Part shown: one piece after another, positions 41,879 to 52,329 of the stretch
How the letters are laid out: every line of letters begins with the position of its first letter
Position numbering within the stretch: the stretch's first letter is position 1
From: Streptomyces sp. ADI95-17
GTDB lineage: Bacteria > Actinomycetota > Actinomycetes > Streptomycetales > Streptomycetaceae
Direction: 5' to 3'
DNA length: 64,000 nucleotides
NCBI RefSeq assembly: GCF_003846175.1
Contig: NZ_ML123044.1
Coordinates: 1,082,631-1,146,630 of the forward strand
Notes under the pieces: generated by a model
The model's input: only the letters and a program-made list of their open reading frames with translations
Databases searched by the model: none
What the model was told of the DNA's origin: nothing
Translations under genes and position numbers: made by a program

Positions 41879-43207
41879 TCACGCCCGCAGTGAGGCCAGC
41901 TCCACGACGGTGATGTCGGACGGTGCGCCGACCCGTACCGGCGGGCCCCAGGCGCCCGCGCCCCGTGAGACGTACAGCTGGGTGTCGCCGTAGCGGTCGA
42001 GCCCGGCGCCGGTGGGATTGGCCAGATCGGCGATGAAGTTGCCGGGCCAGAGCTGGCCGCCGTGGGTGTGGCCGGAGAGCTGGAGGTCCACGCCGTGGGC
42101 GACCGCGTCGTGGATGACGACGGGCTGGTGGGCCAGCAGGACGGCGGCGCGGGTACGGTCCCGGTCGCCGAGCGCACGGGCGAAATCGGGACCCTGCTCT
42201 TCGCTCTCCCCGGCGATGTCATTGACGCCGGCAAGATCGAATCCATCGATCTCCACCCGGTCGTTCTCCAGCGGGTGAAGACCCAACTCCTTTACGTGAT
42301 CCACCCATTGGGCGGCGCCGGAGTAGTACTCATGATTTCCGGTGACGAAGAAATTCCCGTGCCGGGCCTTCAGCCGGGCGAGCGGCTCCGCGGCCGGCCC
42401 GAGGTCCGCGACGGTTCCGTCGACGAGGTCGCCCACGACGGCGACCAGATCCGGCTGGGTCCGGTTGATCGTGTCGACGATCCGCTGGGTGTGGGCGCGG
42501 CCGAGGATCGGGCCGAGGTGGATGTCGCTGACGACGGCGATCCGGAAGCCGTGCGCGGAGCGGGGCAGCTTGGCCAGCGGGACGGTGATCCGCTTGACCC
42601 CCGGTCCGCGCAGCACTCCGTAGGTACCGAGGCCGACCGTGCCGAGCCCCGCGACGGCGGCGGCCCCACCGACGGCCCGCGCGACGAACAGCCGCCGGCT
42701 GGGTGCGTCGGGGCGGGGCGGGGCGGGGGCTTCGGCGACGAGGGTGGCCGGGGCGGCGGAAGTCCCCGCGCCCGGCGTATCCGCGGCGGGGTTCGAGTGG
42801 TCTGCGTCGTTTGCACGGCTTGCCGGACCTGCGTCGTTCACGCCGTCCGCCGACGCCGTGTCCGCGTCGTCCGGCCGCCCCGCCCGGCGCGCCAGTACCC
42901 GGCGCAGAACCGGCCGTACCGCCTCGCCCACCAGCAGAGCCAGCGTGAGGTACAGCACGGCGGCCAGCCACAGATAGCCCGGCCAGGCCAGTACCCGCTG
43001 GAGCCAGAAGGGCGCGCCCGCGCGGCCGGAGACCAGCGCGCCGACGCTCAGCAGCGGCAGTACGTACGCGGCCACCGTGCCGGCCCTGCGCATCGCGCTG
43101 CCCTCGGCCGTCGTGTCACCGACGAGGCGGCGCCACAGATAGCGGTGCACGCCGGCCAGCAGCGCGAGCACGACGATCACCATCACCACGAGACCGGCCA
43201 CTGCCAC
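41879..43207 (-). CDS. Membrane-bound metallophosphoesterase
   Basis: 442 residues. Three or four hydrophobic segments lie in the first 110 residues, then an Ala/Asp-rich linker, a SRRLF segment with a hydrophobic stretch (about 170-200), and a calcineurin-like phosphoesterase domain (about 215-440). The metal motifs are complete: DIHLG, GDLVDG, GNHEYYSG and GHTHGGQ. This is the YkuE/YaeI-type architecture, which in other bacteria acts outside the membrane on lipid-linked phosphates. Substrate not known here. Confidence 0.9.
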   Translation of the reverse strand: MAVAGLVVMVIVVLALLAGVHRYLWRRLVGDTTAEGSAMRRAGTVAAYVLPLLSVGALVSGRAGAPFWLQRVLAWPGYLWLAAVLYLTLALLVGEAVRPVLRRVLARRAGRPDDADTASADGVNDAGPASRANDADHSNPAADTPGAGTSAAPATLVAEAPAPPRPDAPSRRLFVARAVGGAAAVAGLGTVGLGTYGVLRGPGVKRITVPLAKLPRSAHGFRIAVVSDIHLGPILGRAHTQRIVDTINRTQPDLVAVVGDLVDGTVADLGPAAEPLARLKARHGNFFVTGNHEYYSGAAQWVDHVKELGLHPLENDRVEIDGFDLAGVNDIAGESEEQGPDFARALGDRDRTRAAVLLAHQPVVIHDAVAHGVDLQLSGHTHGGQLWPGNFIADLANPTGAGLDRYGDTQLYVSRGAGAWGPPVRVGAPSDITVVELASLRA

Positions 43208-43236
43208 TCGCTCTCCTCGGCCTGCCGTACGGCCTG

Positions 43237-43482
43237 TTATGCGCGCTCGCGGCGCAGGGCCTTGACGCCACGGAACCCGATCACTCCAACTGCCGTCCCC
43301 AGGAGAAAGGACGTGATGGCGAGCAGCAGATGCACCCAGAAGTACGCAGTCGGGTCACCCGCGTCGTCGAAGGCGAGTCCGCTGCCGTCCTTCCACAGGT
43401 TCTTGACGAAAGTGATCCAGATGAACCAGCTCCACACCCCGAAGGCGAGCAGGAACCAGGAGACGGGGCGGCTGAGCTTCAT
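43237..43482 (-). CDS. SCO4848-family small membrane protein
   Basis: 81 residues from the ATG at 43482 (MKLSRPVSWFLLAFGVWSWF). Two membrane segments separated by a short loop with DGSGLAFDDAGDPTAYFWVH, ending in a basic tail. It matches the actinobacterial family named after SCO4848. Function unknown. It is too short to stand out among longer overlapping frames but has a clean start and stop. It lies upstream of, and in the same direction as, the metallophosphoesterase. Confidence 0.85.
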   Translation of the reverse strand: MKLSRPVSWFLLAFGVWSWFIWITFVKNLWKDGSGLAFDDAGDPTAYFWVHLLLAITSFLLGTAVGVIGFRGVKALRRERA

Positions 43483-43603
43483 GGACTCAGTATCTCCGCA
43501 GCGCTCCGGCAGAGCCGCCCGGGGTGGGCTGTCCCGGCGGTACGCCCGGCGGGTCAAACCGTCCACACCCATTTTCATATCTTCTCCCTGTACGTTTCCG
43601 ACC

Positions 43604-44860
43604 GTGCCTGCTCTCAAAAAGACCGCTCTGACGGTCATCTCTGCCGCCTTGTTGTCCACTTTTGTTGTCAGCCCGGCGTCGGCGGTCGGCAAGGACGCCT
43701 CCGACGAACAGCCGAAGCCGCCCGCGGGCATGTCCAAGGTCGGCGGCGAACTGCTGGGCCGGGCCGGTACGCAGGTCAAGCTGGGACCGGACGCCCCGGT
43801 GCTGCCGAAGGACCTCACGGGCAGGTCCTGGATCGTCGCGGACGCGGAGAGCGGCCAGGTCCTCGCCTCGCACAACCCGCACTGGCGGCTGCCTCCCGCC
43901 TCCACCCTGAAGATGCTCTTCGCGGACACCGTGATGCCCGCGCTCCAGCCGAAGACCCAGAAGTACACGGTCAAGGACGAGGACCTCGCCAACCTCGGCG
44001 AGGGCAGCAGCCTGGTCGGCGTCAAGGAGAAGCTCACCTACACGGTCCACGACCTGTGGCTCGGGGTGTTCCTGCGGTCGGGCAACGACGCGGTGCACGT
44101 GCTGTCCTCGATGTACGGCGGCGTCCCCAAGACCGTGGACGCGATGCAGTCGCACGCCGAGGAGTTGCAGGCGCTCGACACGAAGGTGGTGTCGCCCGAC
44201 GGGTACGACGCACCCGACCAGGTCTCCAGCGCGTACGACCTGACGCTGTTCGCCCGCAGCGGGCTGCAGAAGGCGGACTTCCGGGAGTACTGCTCGACGG
44301 CCGACGCGCAGTTCCCCGGCGCGGAGAAGAACGGCAAGCGCGAGAGCTTCGGCATCCAGAACACCAACAAGCTGCTCACCGGCGCCGGCGGCGTCGAGCC
44401 GTACAAGGGCATCGCGGGCGTCAAGAACGGCTACACCACGCACGCCGGCAACACCTTCACCGGCGTCGCCGAACGCGACGGCAAGGTGCTGCTCGTCACC
44501 GTCATGAACCCGTCGTCCGAAAAGCCCCACGCCGTCTACGACGAAGCCGCCGACCTGCTCGACTGGGGCTTCGACGCGAGCGGCAAGGTGACCCCGGTCG
44601 GCGAGCTGGTGCCGCCGAAGTCGGCCGCCACCGGCACCGGGTCCGGCAAGGGATCGACGGCCACGCCCGGGAATGACGAGGGGCAGAACGGCCCCGCGCA
44701 GAGCGCGAAGGCCGCCGCGTCCGAGGGTGGCGGCGCAGGAGGCGCCGGGATCGCGCTGGGCATCGCCGCGGGGGTCGTGGTGCTGCTGGCCGGCGCGGCG
44801 TTCCTGGTCAACCGGCGCTGGCCGCTGCCGGACCTGGTCCGTCGCCTCCCGCGCCGCTGA
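43604..44860 (+). CDS. D-alanyl-D-alanine carboxypeptidase (DacC/PBP5-like)
   Basis: 418 residues from the GTG at 43604. Signal peptide (LTVISAALLSTFVVSPASA), then a low-molecular-weight PBP domain: S100-T-L-K, S159-G-N and K274-N-G where KTG is usual. It trims the terminal D-Ala of peptidoglycan stem peptides outside the membrane. The C-terminus has a Gly/Ser/Ala linker, a membrane segment (IALGIAAGVVVLLAGAAFLV) and a basic tail, so the mature protein is anchored at its C-terminal end. Its last 53 bases overlap the convergent BrkB-family gene. Confidence 0.93.
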   Translation: MPALKKTALTVISAALLSTFVVSPASAVGKDASDEQPKPPAGMSKVGGELLGRAGTQVKLGPDAPVLPKDLTGRSWIVADAESGQVLASHNPHWRLPPASTLKMLFADTVMPALQPKTQKYTVKDEDLANLGEGSSLVGVKEKLTYTVHDLWLGVFLRSGNDAVHVLSSMYGGVPKTVDAMQSHAEELQALDTKVVSPDGYDAPDQVSSAYDLTLFARSGLQKADFREYCSTADAQFPGAEKNGKRESFGIQNTNKLLTGAGGVEPYKGIAGVKNGYTTHAGNTFTGVAERDGKVLLVTVMNPSSEKPHAVYDEAADLLDWGFDASGKVTPVGELVPPKSAATGTGSGKGSTATPGNDEGQNGPAQSAKAAASEGGGAGGAGIALGIAAGVVVLLAGAAFLVNRRWPLPDLVRRLPRR

Positions 44861-45761
44861 CCGGCCCGGACGGTTCTTCGGTGGCCTCGCCCTCGGCGTC
44901 GCCGGCCTCCTCGCTGTTCTGCGTCGCCGTCCAGGCGGCGCAGAACAGCAGCAGCTTCGCCGAGAGGTTGATCCACAGCAGCAGCGCGACCGGCACCCCG
45001 AAGGCGCCGTACATGCTCTTCGACGCCACGCCCTTCATGTAGCTGCCGAGCAGCAGCTTGAGCAGTTCGAAGCCGATCGCGCCGAGCGCTCCGGCGACCA
45101 GCAGCCGGTGCCGCGGCGGCTCGACGCCGGGCAGCAGGGTCAGCAGATAGAGCAGCAGCAGGAATCCGGCGAGCGCCGCCACCAGCAGGGTGGCCACCTG
45201 GAGCACCACACCGCCGGCGCCGCGGTCCGAGATGCCGAGCAGCTCCGCCGTCCAGCCGACGGCGACGGAGCCGGCCGACGACACGGCCAGCGTCGCGAGC
45301 ACCGCCCCGCCGAGCCCCAGCAGCAGCCCGGTGTCCTTGAGTTTGCGCACGACCGGATTGCCCAGGCTCACGTCGTCCAGGTCCCAGACGGCACGCAGGC
45401 AGTCCCGCATCGAGCCGATCCAGCCGATGCCGGTGAAGAGCAGCACCGCACCGGCCACCACACCCACCGTGCCCGCGTGGGCCACCAGATTCCCGATGCC
45501 GAGCTGGTCGGAGATGCCCGGCACCTGCTCGGCGAGCTTGTCCTCGATCTTGTGGAGCTGCTCGGTGGAGAGCAGCGCGGCGCCGATCGCCGCACCGACC
45601 GCGATCAGCGGGAAGAGCGCCAGGAAGCTGATGAAGGTGATCGCGGCGGAGAGCCTGGCCCAATGGACCCGCTCCAGCGTCTCGTAGGAGCGCCAGGCGT
45701 GCGTCGTCATCAGCCGGGAGACGATCGGCCCGATGACGGGGAGGTTCTTGAGCCAGTCCAT
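44808..45761 (-). CDS. YihY/BrkB-family membrane protein
   Basis: 317 residues from the ATG at 45761. Six hydrophobic segments and the family motifs HWARLSAAITFISFLALFPL and GAFGVPVALLLWINLSAKLLLF identify the YihY (virulence factor BrkB, once called RNase BN) family. Transport or membrane function is unknown. The Gly/Pro/Ala-rich C-terminal tail is encoded in the 53 bases that overlap the carboxypeptidase gene, so the tail sequence is constrained by both reading frames. Confidence 0.9.
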   Translation of the reverse strand: MDWLKNLPVIGPIVSRLMTTHAWRSYETLERVHWARLSAAITFISFLALFPLIAVGAAIGAALLSTEQLHKIEDKLAEQVPGISDQLGIGNLVAHAGTVGVVAGAVLLFTGIGWIGSMRDCLRAVWDLDDVSLGNPVVRKLKDTGLLLGLGGAVLATLAVSSAGSVAVGWTAELLGISDRGAGGVVLQVATLLVAALAGFLLLLYLLTLLPGVEPPRHRLLVAGALGAIGFELLKLLLGSYMKGVASKSMYGAFGVPVALLLWINLSAKLLLFCAAWTATQNSEEAGDAEGEATEEPSGPVSGAGGDGPGPAAASAG

Positions 45762-45902
45762 GACGTACGACTACCCTCCCCGGCCCGGAAAACCGAAACC
45801 GGCCCTGTTGCCGTACGGGCTGACACTTCTTCAATCACCCATATCGGTGAGTGTTGTAACAAATACCTCGAAAGGGTTTTCCCGGGCGATACGGTCACCG
45901 TC

Positions 45903-47252
45903 ATGTCTGTCGACACCGTGTCCCTGACCGGCTGGGGCCGCACCGCCCCGACGACCGCCGTGCGTTTCCGCCCCCGTTCGTACGAGGAGGCGGCGGCGAC
46001 GGTACGCGGCTGCGGGCCCCGCGGCTCCATCGCCCGGGGCCTCGGCCGGGCGCACGGCGACGCGGCCCAGAACGCGGGCGGCTCCGTCCTCGACATGACC
46101 GCGCTCAACCGGATCCGCACCGTGGACGCCGCCGCCGGGCTCGTGGTCTGCGACGCCGGGGTCAGCCTGCACCGGCTGACGGAGGTCCTGCTGCCGCTCG
46201 GCTGGTTCGTCCCGGTCACGCCCACGACCCGGTACGTCACCGTGGGCGGCGCGGTCGGCGCCGACATCCACGGTCACAACCAGCACATCTCGGGCTCCTT
46301 CTCCCGGCATGTCCAGGAGCTGGAACTGCTGAGTGCCGAGGGCGAGATCCGCACCGTACGCCCCGGCACCGCGCTCTTCGACGCGACCGCGGGCGGCCTC
46401 GGCCTGACGGGGGTGATCCTCTCGGCCACGCTCCGGTGCCACCGCGTCACCAGCTCATGGATGTCGGTCGACACCGAACGCGCCGTGGACCTGGACGACC
46501 TGCTGGAACGGCTCGGCGCCGGGGACCACCGCTACCGCTACTCGGCCGCCTGGATCGACCTCCGCGCCCGCGGCCGGGCCACGGGGCGCTCCGTACTCAC
46601 CCGGGGGGAGCACGTACCCCGGTACGCGCTACCGGCGCGCGCCCGGCGCACACCGCTCTCGTTCCGCCCGGGGCCGCTGCCGGCCGCCCCCGCCCTCGTG
46701 CCGGAGGCGCTGCTGGGCGGCGCCCCGGCCGCCCTGCTCAACGAGGTGCGGTACCGCGGCGCGCCCAGGTACCGGATCGGTGAACTCCAGCGGCTCGCCG
46801 CGTTCTTCCACCCCCTGGACGGCCTGCCGCACCGCAACCGGATCCATGGGCGGGCCGGATCCGTGCGGTACCAGTTCGCCGTCGGCCACGGCCGGGAGGA
46901 GACGCTGCGCCGGATCGTGCACCGGATCTCCCGGCGGCGCTGGCCGACGACGAACGCCGTGCTCAAACGGTTCGGCGCCGGGGACCCCGGCTGGCTGTCG
47001 TTCCCGGTGCCCGGCTGGACGCTCGCCCTCGACCTGCCCGCCGCCCTGCCCGGCCTGGCCGGATTCCTGGACTCGCTGGACGAGGAGGTGGCGGCGGCCG
47101 GCGGCCGGGTCTGTCTGGCGAAGGACTCCCGGCTCCGGCCGGAGCTGCTGGCCGCGATGTATCCGAGGCTGGCCGACTTCCGGTCGCTCCGTGCCGAGCT
47201 GGACCCGGCCGGGGCCTTCCGCTCGGACCTGTCCCGCCGTCTGTCGCTCTGA
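45903..47252 (+). CDS. DprE1-like FAD-linked oxidoreductase
   Basis: 449 residues from the ATG at 45903, which has no clear ribosome-binding site. The FAD_binding_4 domain comes first (SIARGLGRAHGDAAQNAGG, VGGAVGADIHGHNQH). The C-terminal part (SFPVPGWTLALDL, CLAKDSR, AMYPR, FRSDLSRRLSL) follows mycobacterial DprE1 closely. The catalytic lysine of M. tuberculosis DprE1 (K418) is K407 here, and the DIHG histidine is kept, but the benzothiazinone-target cysteine C387 is A375. DprE1 oxidises decaprenylphosphoryl ribose at C2. Streptomyces has no arabinogalactan, so the polyprenyl-sugar substrate is open. It is followed by a DprE2-like gene 57 bases on. Confidence 0.88.
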   Translation: MSVDTVSLTGWGRTAPTTAVRFRPRSYEEAAATVRGCGPRGSIARGLGRAHGDAAQNAGGSVLDMTALNRIRTVDAAAGLVVCDAGVSLHRLTEVLLPLGWFVPVTPTTRYVTVGGAVGADIHGHNQHISGSFSRHVQELELLSAEGEIRTVRPGTALFDATAGGLGLTGVILSATLRCHRVTSSWMSVDTERAVDLDDLLERLGAGDHRYRYSAAWIDLRARGRATGRSVLTRGEHVPRYALPARARRTPLSFRPGPLPAAPALVPEALLGGAPAALLNEVRYRGAPRYRIGELQRLAAFFHPLDGLPHRNRIHGRAGSVRYQFAVGHGREETLRRIVHRISRRRWPTTNAVLKRFGAGDPGWLSFPVPGWTLALDLPAALPGLAGFLDSLDEEVAAAGGRVCLAKDSRLRPELLAAMYPRLADFRSLRAELDPAGAFRSDLSRRLSL

Positions 47253-47309
47253 CGCCGCCTCCCTCGACCTCCCACACCCGAACCGCCCACGTCTGAAAGG
47301 GGTGTCTTC

Positions 47310-48212
47310 GTGAAGGACGCCTTCGGAGCCCCGCAGTCCCTGCTCGTCCTCGGCGGCACGTCGGAGATCGCGCTGGCCACCGCCCGGCGGCTGATCGCCC
47401 TGCGGACCCGTACGGTCCGGCTGGCCGGGCGCCCCGGCCCCGCCCTCGAAGCGGCCGCCGCCGAACTGCGCGCCCGCGGCGCAGACGTCCGTACGGTCGG
47501 CTTCGACGCCCTGGACGCCGAGTCGCACGAGACCGCCCTCGGCGAGATCTTCGCCGAGGGCGACATCGACATGGTGCTGCTCGCCTTCGGCATCGCCGGC
47601 GACCAGGGCCGCGACGAGGAGGAGCCGCTCGCCGCGGTCCGGGTCGCCCAGACCAACTACACCGGGGCCGTCTCCGCCGGGCTGGTGTGCGCCGGCGCAC
47701 TCCAGGCGCAGGGGCACGGCTCGCTGGTGGTGCTCTCCTCGGTGGCGGGTGAACGCGTACGCCGTGCCGACTTCATCTACGGGTCCAGCAAGGCGGGTCT
47801 GGACGCGTTCACGCAGGGGTTGGGGGACGCGCTGCACGGGACCGGGGTGCATGTGATGGTCGTGCGCCCCGGCCTCGTACGCCCGGAGCCGGCCCCGGAG
47901 CCGGCCCCGGAGACGGCCCCGGAGACGGTGCCTGCCGCGCGGGCCGCGTCGCCGTCGCCCGCGCCGGCCCGGGGCGGGGTGGCGCTGCTCGCGTCGGCCC
48001 GGATCACCGCGGCACGGTCGGCCTCGGCCCGGTTCGCCTCGGCGCCGCTGGAGGCGCCGTCCCTGACCACGACGCCGGACGCGGTCGCGGAGGCCATCGT
48101 GACGGGGCTGCGGCGGCGTTCGGAGACGGTGTGGGTGCCCGGGTCGCTGCGTGCGGTGATGTCGGCGCTGCGGCACGTGCCGCGCCCGCTGTTCCGGCGC
48201 CTGCCGCTCTGA
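47310..48212 (+). CDS. DprE2-like short-chain dehydrogenase with Ala/Pro insertion
   Basis: 300 residues from the GTG at 47310 with AAAGGGG upstream. Nucleotide-binding LGGTSEIALATA, the catalytic YGSSK and VVRPGLVR are typical of the short-chain dehydrogenases that pair with DprE1 and reduce the 2-keto intermediate to the arabino sugar. Between VVRPGLVR and LTTTPDAVAEAIV there is an extra stretch of about 55 residues (47880-48062) rich in PEPAPE and Ala/Ser/Arg. It probably arose by slippage in GC-rich repeats. The core fold before the insertion is intact. Confidence 0.87.
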   Translation: MKDAFGAPQSLLVLGGTSEIALATARRLIALRTRTVRLAGRPGPALEAAAAELRARGADVRTVGFDALDAESHETALGEIFAEGDIDMVLLAFGIAGDQGRDEEEPLAAVRVAQTNYTGAVSAGLVCAGALQAQGHGSLVVLSSVAGERVRRADFIYGSSKAGLDAFTQGLGDALHGTGVHVMVVRPGLVRPEPAPEPAPETAPETVPAARAASPSPAPARGGVALLASARITAARSASARFASAPLEAPSLTTTPDAVAEAIVTGLRRRSETVWVPGSLRAVMSALRHVPRPLFRRLPL

Positions 48213-48243
48213 GCCGGCGGCGCCGGGGTGGTACGGGGGTCGC

Positions 48244-48834
48244 TCAGGGGTGCAGGGAGGGCTCGTCCACGGAGGAGCCGCCCTGCGCGGGCACCGCGGG
48301 GGCGCTGCCCCCGGCTTCGAACGGGAACTCGTTGATCTTGCGCCAGACGCTGTCCGAGCCCTGCTCGTACAGCGCGAAGGAACCGCAGGTCCAGGCCGCC
48401 TCGTAGTCGGCCAGCTCGGCGTACGCCCGGTCCATCGCCTCCTCGGCGATGTCGTGCGCCACGGTCACATGCGGGTGGTACGGGAACTGGAGCTCACGGA
48501 CCAGCGGCCCGGAGGCGTCCCGGACCCGCTTCTGCAGCCAGGTGCAGGCCGAGGCGCCCTCGACGACCTGGACGAAGACGACCGGCGAGAGGGGACGGAA
48601 GGTCCCCGTGCCGGACAGCCGCATCGGGAAGGGGCGGCCGCCCGTCGCGATCTGGGCGAGGTGCGCCTCGATCGCGGGCAGGTCGGCCGCCTCGGCCTCG
48701 GTCGGCGGGAGAAGGGTGACGTGGGTGGGAATGCCGTACGCGGCAGGGTCCCCGAAGCTCGCGCGCCGCTCCTGGAGCAGGCTGCCGTAGGGCTCCGGGA
48801 CCGCGATCGAAACGCCGAGCGTTACGGTCCCCAC
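48244..48834 (-). CDS. 2'-5' RNA ligase/2H phosphoesterase-family protein
   Basis: 196 residues from the GTG at 48834, with AGGAGGACGAC upstream. The two HxT motifs of 2H phosphoesterases are present as THVTLL and HPHVTVAH. Family members cleave or ligate 2',5' or cyclic phosphodiester bonds in RNA or nucleotides. It runs in the same direction as trpS, 114 bases after that gene's end. Cytoplasmic. Substrate unknown. Confidence 0.88.
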   Translation of the reverse strand: MGTVTLGVSIAVPEPYGSLLQERRASFGDPAAYGIPTHVTLLPPTEAEAADLPAIEAHLAQIATGGRPFPMRLSGTGTFRPLSPVVFVQVVEGASACTWLQKRVRDASGPLVRELQFPYHPHVTVAHDIAEEAMDRAYAELADYEAAWTCGSFALYEQGSDSVWRKINEFPFEAGGSAPAVPAQGGSSVDEPSLHP

Positions 48835-48947
48835 GTCGTCCTCCTCAATGCTCGATGGCCGATGGCCTGCTTTCGGCCATCCACCGGGTTCAGCTTCCCG
48901 TCGCCAGTGTGACGCCTGCGGCAGCGAAACCGCCAGGGTCCTTGGAC

Positions 48948-51306
<2,359 letters not shown>

Positions 51307-51368
51307 GCCCCGGGCGGCCGGGCGGGCCGGGGGCCGTCCGCCCGGCCCGCCCTGGCAGACTCCGCACC

Positions 51369-52205
51369 GTGAGACCCGACCTGACACAGCTGCGCGACCT
51401 GATCGAGGAGTCACCGGGGTTCGGCCGCGGGCCCGCGGGCGGCGTGCCGCAGGCCCTGATCCGCGAGGCCGAGGCGCGCGTCGGGCCGCTGCCGCCGTCG
51501 TACCGGTGGTGGCTGGCCGAGTACGGCCACGGACGGGCCGGGAACGCGGACATCGCCACGGTGGCGCCCGGCGGGTCCGGCGGGTCCGGCGGGTCCGGCG
51601 GGTCCGGCGGGTCCGGCGACGACTCGGCGGGCGATCCGGCGGGCGATCCGGCGGGCGAGATGTACGAGGCCGTCACCGCGGGCTGGCGGCGGGACGGCGA
51701 GCGGCTCTGCTTCGCCGTCGAGCCGGACTGCGGCGACGAGTTCCGCTTCGCCCTGGACCGGGCGGGCGAGGACGGGGAGTACCCGGTGCTCGGGCGGGAC
51801 GGCACGGACGGGTGCGAGTACCCGGTCGCGGAATCCTTCGCCGGGTTCCTGACCGTCCGGGCGGCGCTGTCGCGCGGCCTGCGGGACGGCCCCAATCCGG
51901 CGGTCGCCCGGCTGTGGCGGTCGACGCCCGGTGTGCTGCTCGACAACGGCGTGCACGTCTACGGCCCGCACCTGATCCAGGAACGCAACGAGACCTTCGA
52001 GGTGCCCCGGTACGGGCCCGGCTGGGTGCTGGTCGGGGACGACAGCGGCGGCGACGGGCTCTTCATGCGCCGCCACGGCCGCGACCGCACCACCCTGTAC
52101 CGGCTGGGCCTGGGCGCGGCTGGCGAGGACATCGGGGCGGCGGGCGAGCCGGTCACGGACGATCTGCTCGGCTGGCTGCGCGCGGGCGGGCCGCTGCCCG
52201 GCTGA
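51369..52205 (+). CDS. SMI1/KNR4-family protein with Gly-Ser repeat
   Basis: 278 residues from the GTG at 51369. VPQALIREAEARVGPLPPSYRWWLAEYGHGRAGN is the SMI1/KNR4 fold start (SUKH superfamily), a group common among immunity proteins for polymorphic toxins. Between residues 68 and 98 there is a low-complexity insertion of GGS repeats followed by two GDPA repeats, encoded by perfect 9- and 12-base DNA repeats. The rest (ESFAGFLTVRAAL through WVLVGDDSGGDGLFMRR) continues the fold. No toxin gene is adjacent. A minisatellite starts at the stop codon. Confidence 0.8.
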   Translation: MRPDLTQLRDLIEESPGFGRGPAGGVPQALIREAEARVGPLPPSYRWWLAEYGHGRAGNADIATVAPGGSGGSGGSGGSGGSGDDSAGDPAGDPAGEMYEAVTAGWRRDGERLCFAVEPDCGDEFRFALDRAGEDGEYPVLGRDGTDGCEYPVAESFAGFLTVRAALSRGLRDGPNPAVARLWRSTPGVLLDNGVHVYGPHLIQERNETFEVPRYGPGWVLVGDDSGGDGLFMRRHGRDRTTLYRLGLGAAGEDIGAAGEPVTDDLLGWLRAGGPLPG

Positions 52206-52329
52206 GCGGCGGTCCGGCCGAGCGGCAGTCCGGCCGGCTGAGTGGCGGTCCGGCCGGCTGAGTGGCGGTCCGGCCGGCTGAGTGGCGGTCCGGTCGGCTG
52301 AGCGGCGGTCCGGTCGGCTGAGCGGCGGT
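52206..52329. repeat. 20-bp minisatellite at the end of the SMI1-type gene
   Basis: About six copies of a 20-base unit, GGCGGTCCGGCCGGCTGAGT with small variants, fill the whole gap between two convergent stop codons. Each unit contains GGCTGAG, the same as the last codon and TGA stop of the preceding gene, so the array looks like repeated copying of the gene's end. Confidence 0.8.

Noticed and set aside
52206..52329. Possible CRISPR array or coding extension
   Set aside because: No spacers, and every unit has an in-frame stop in the upstream gene's frame.
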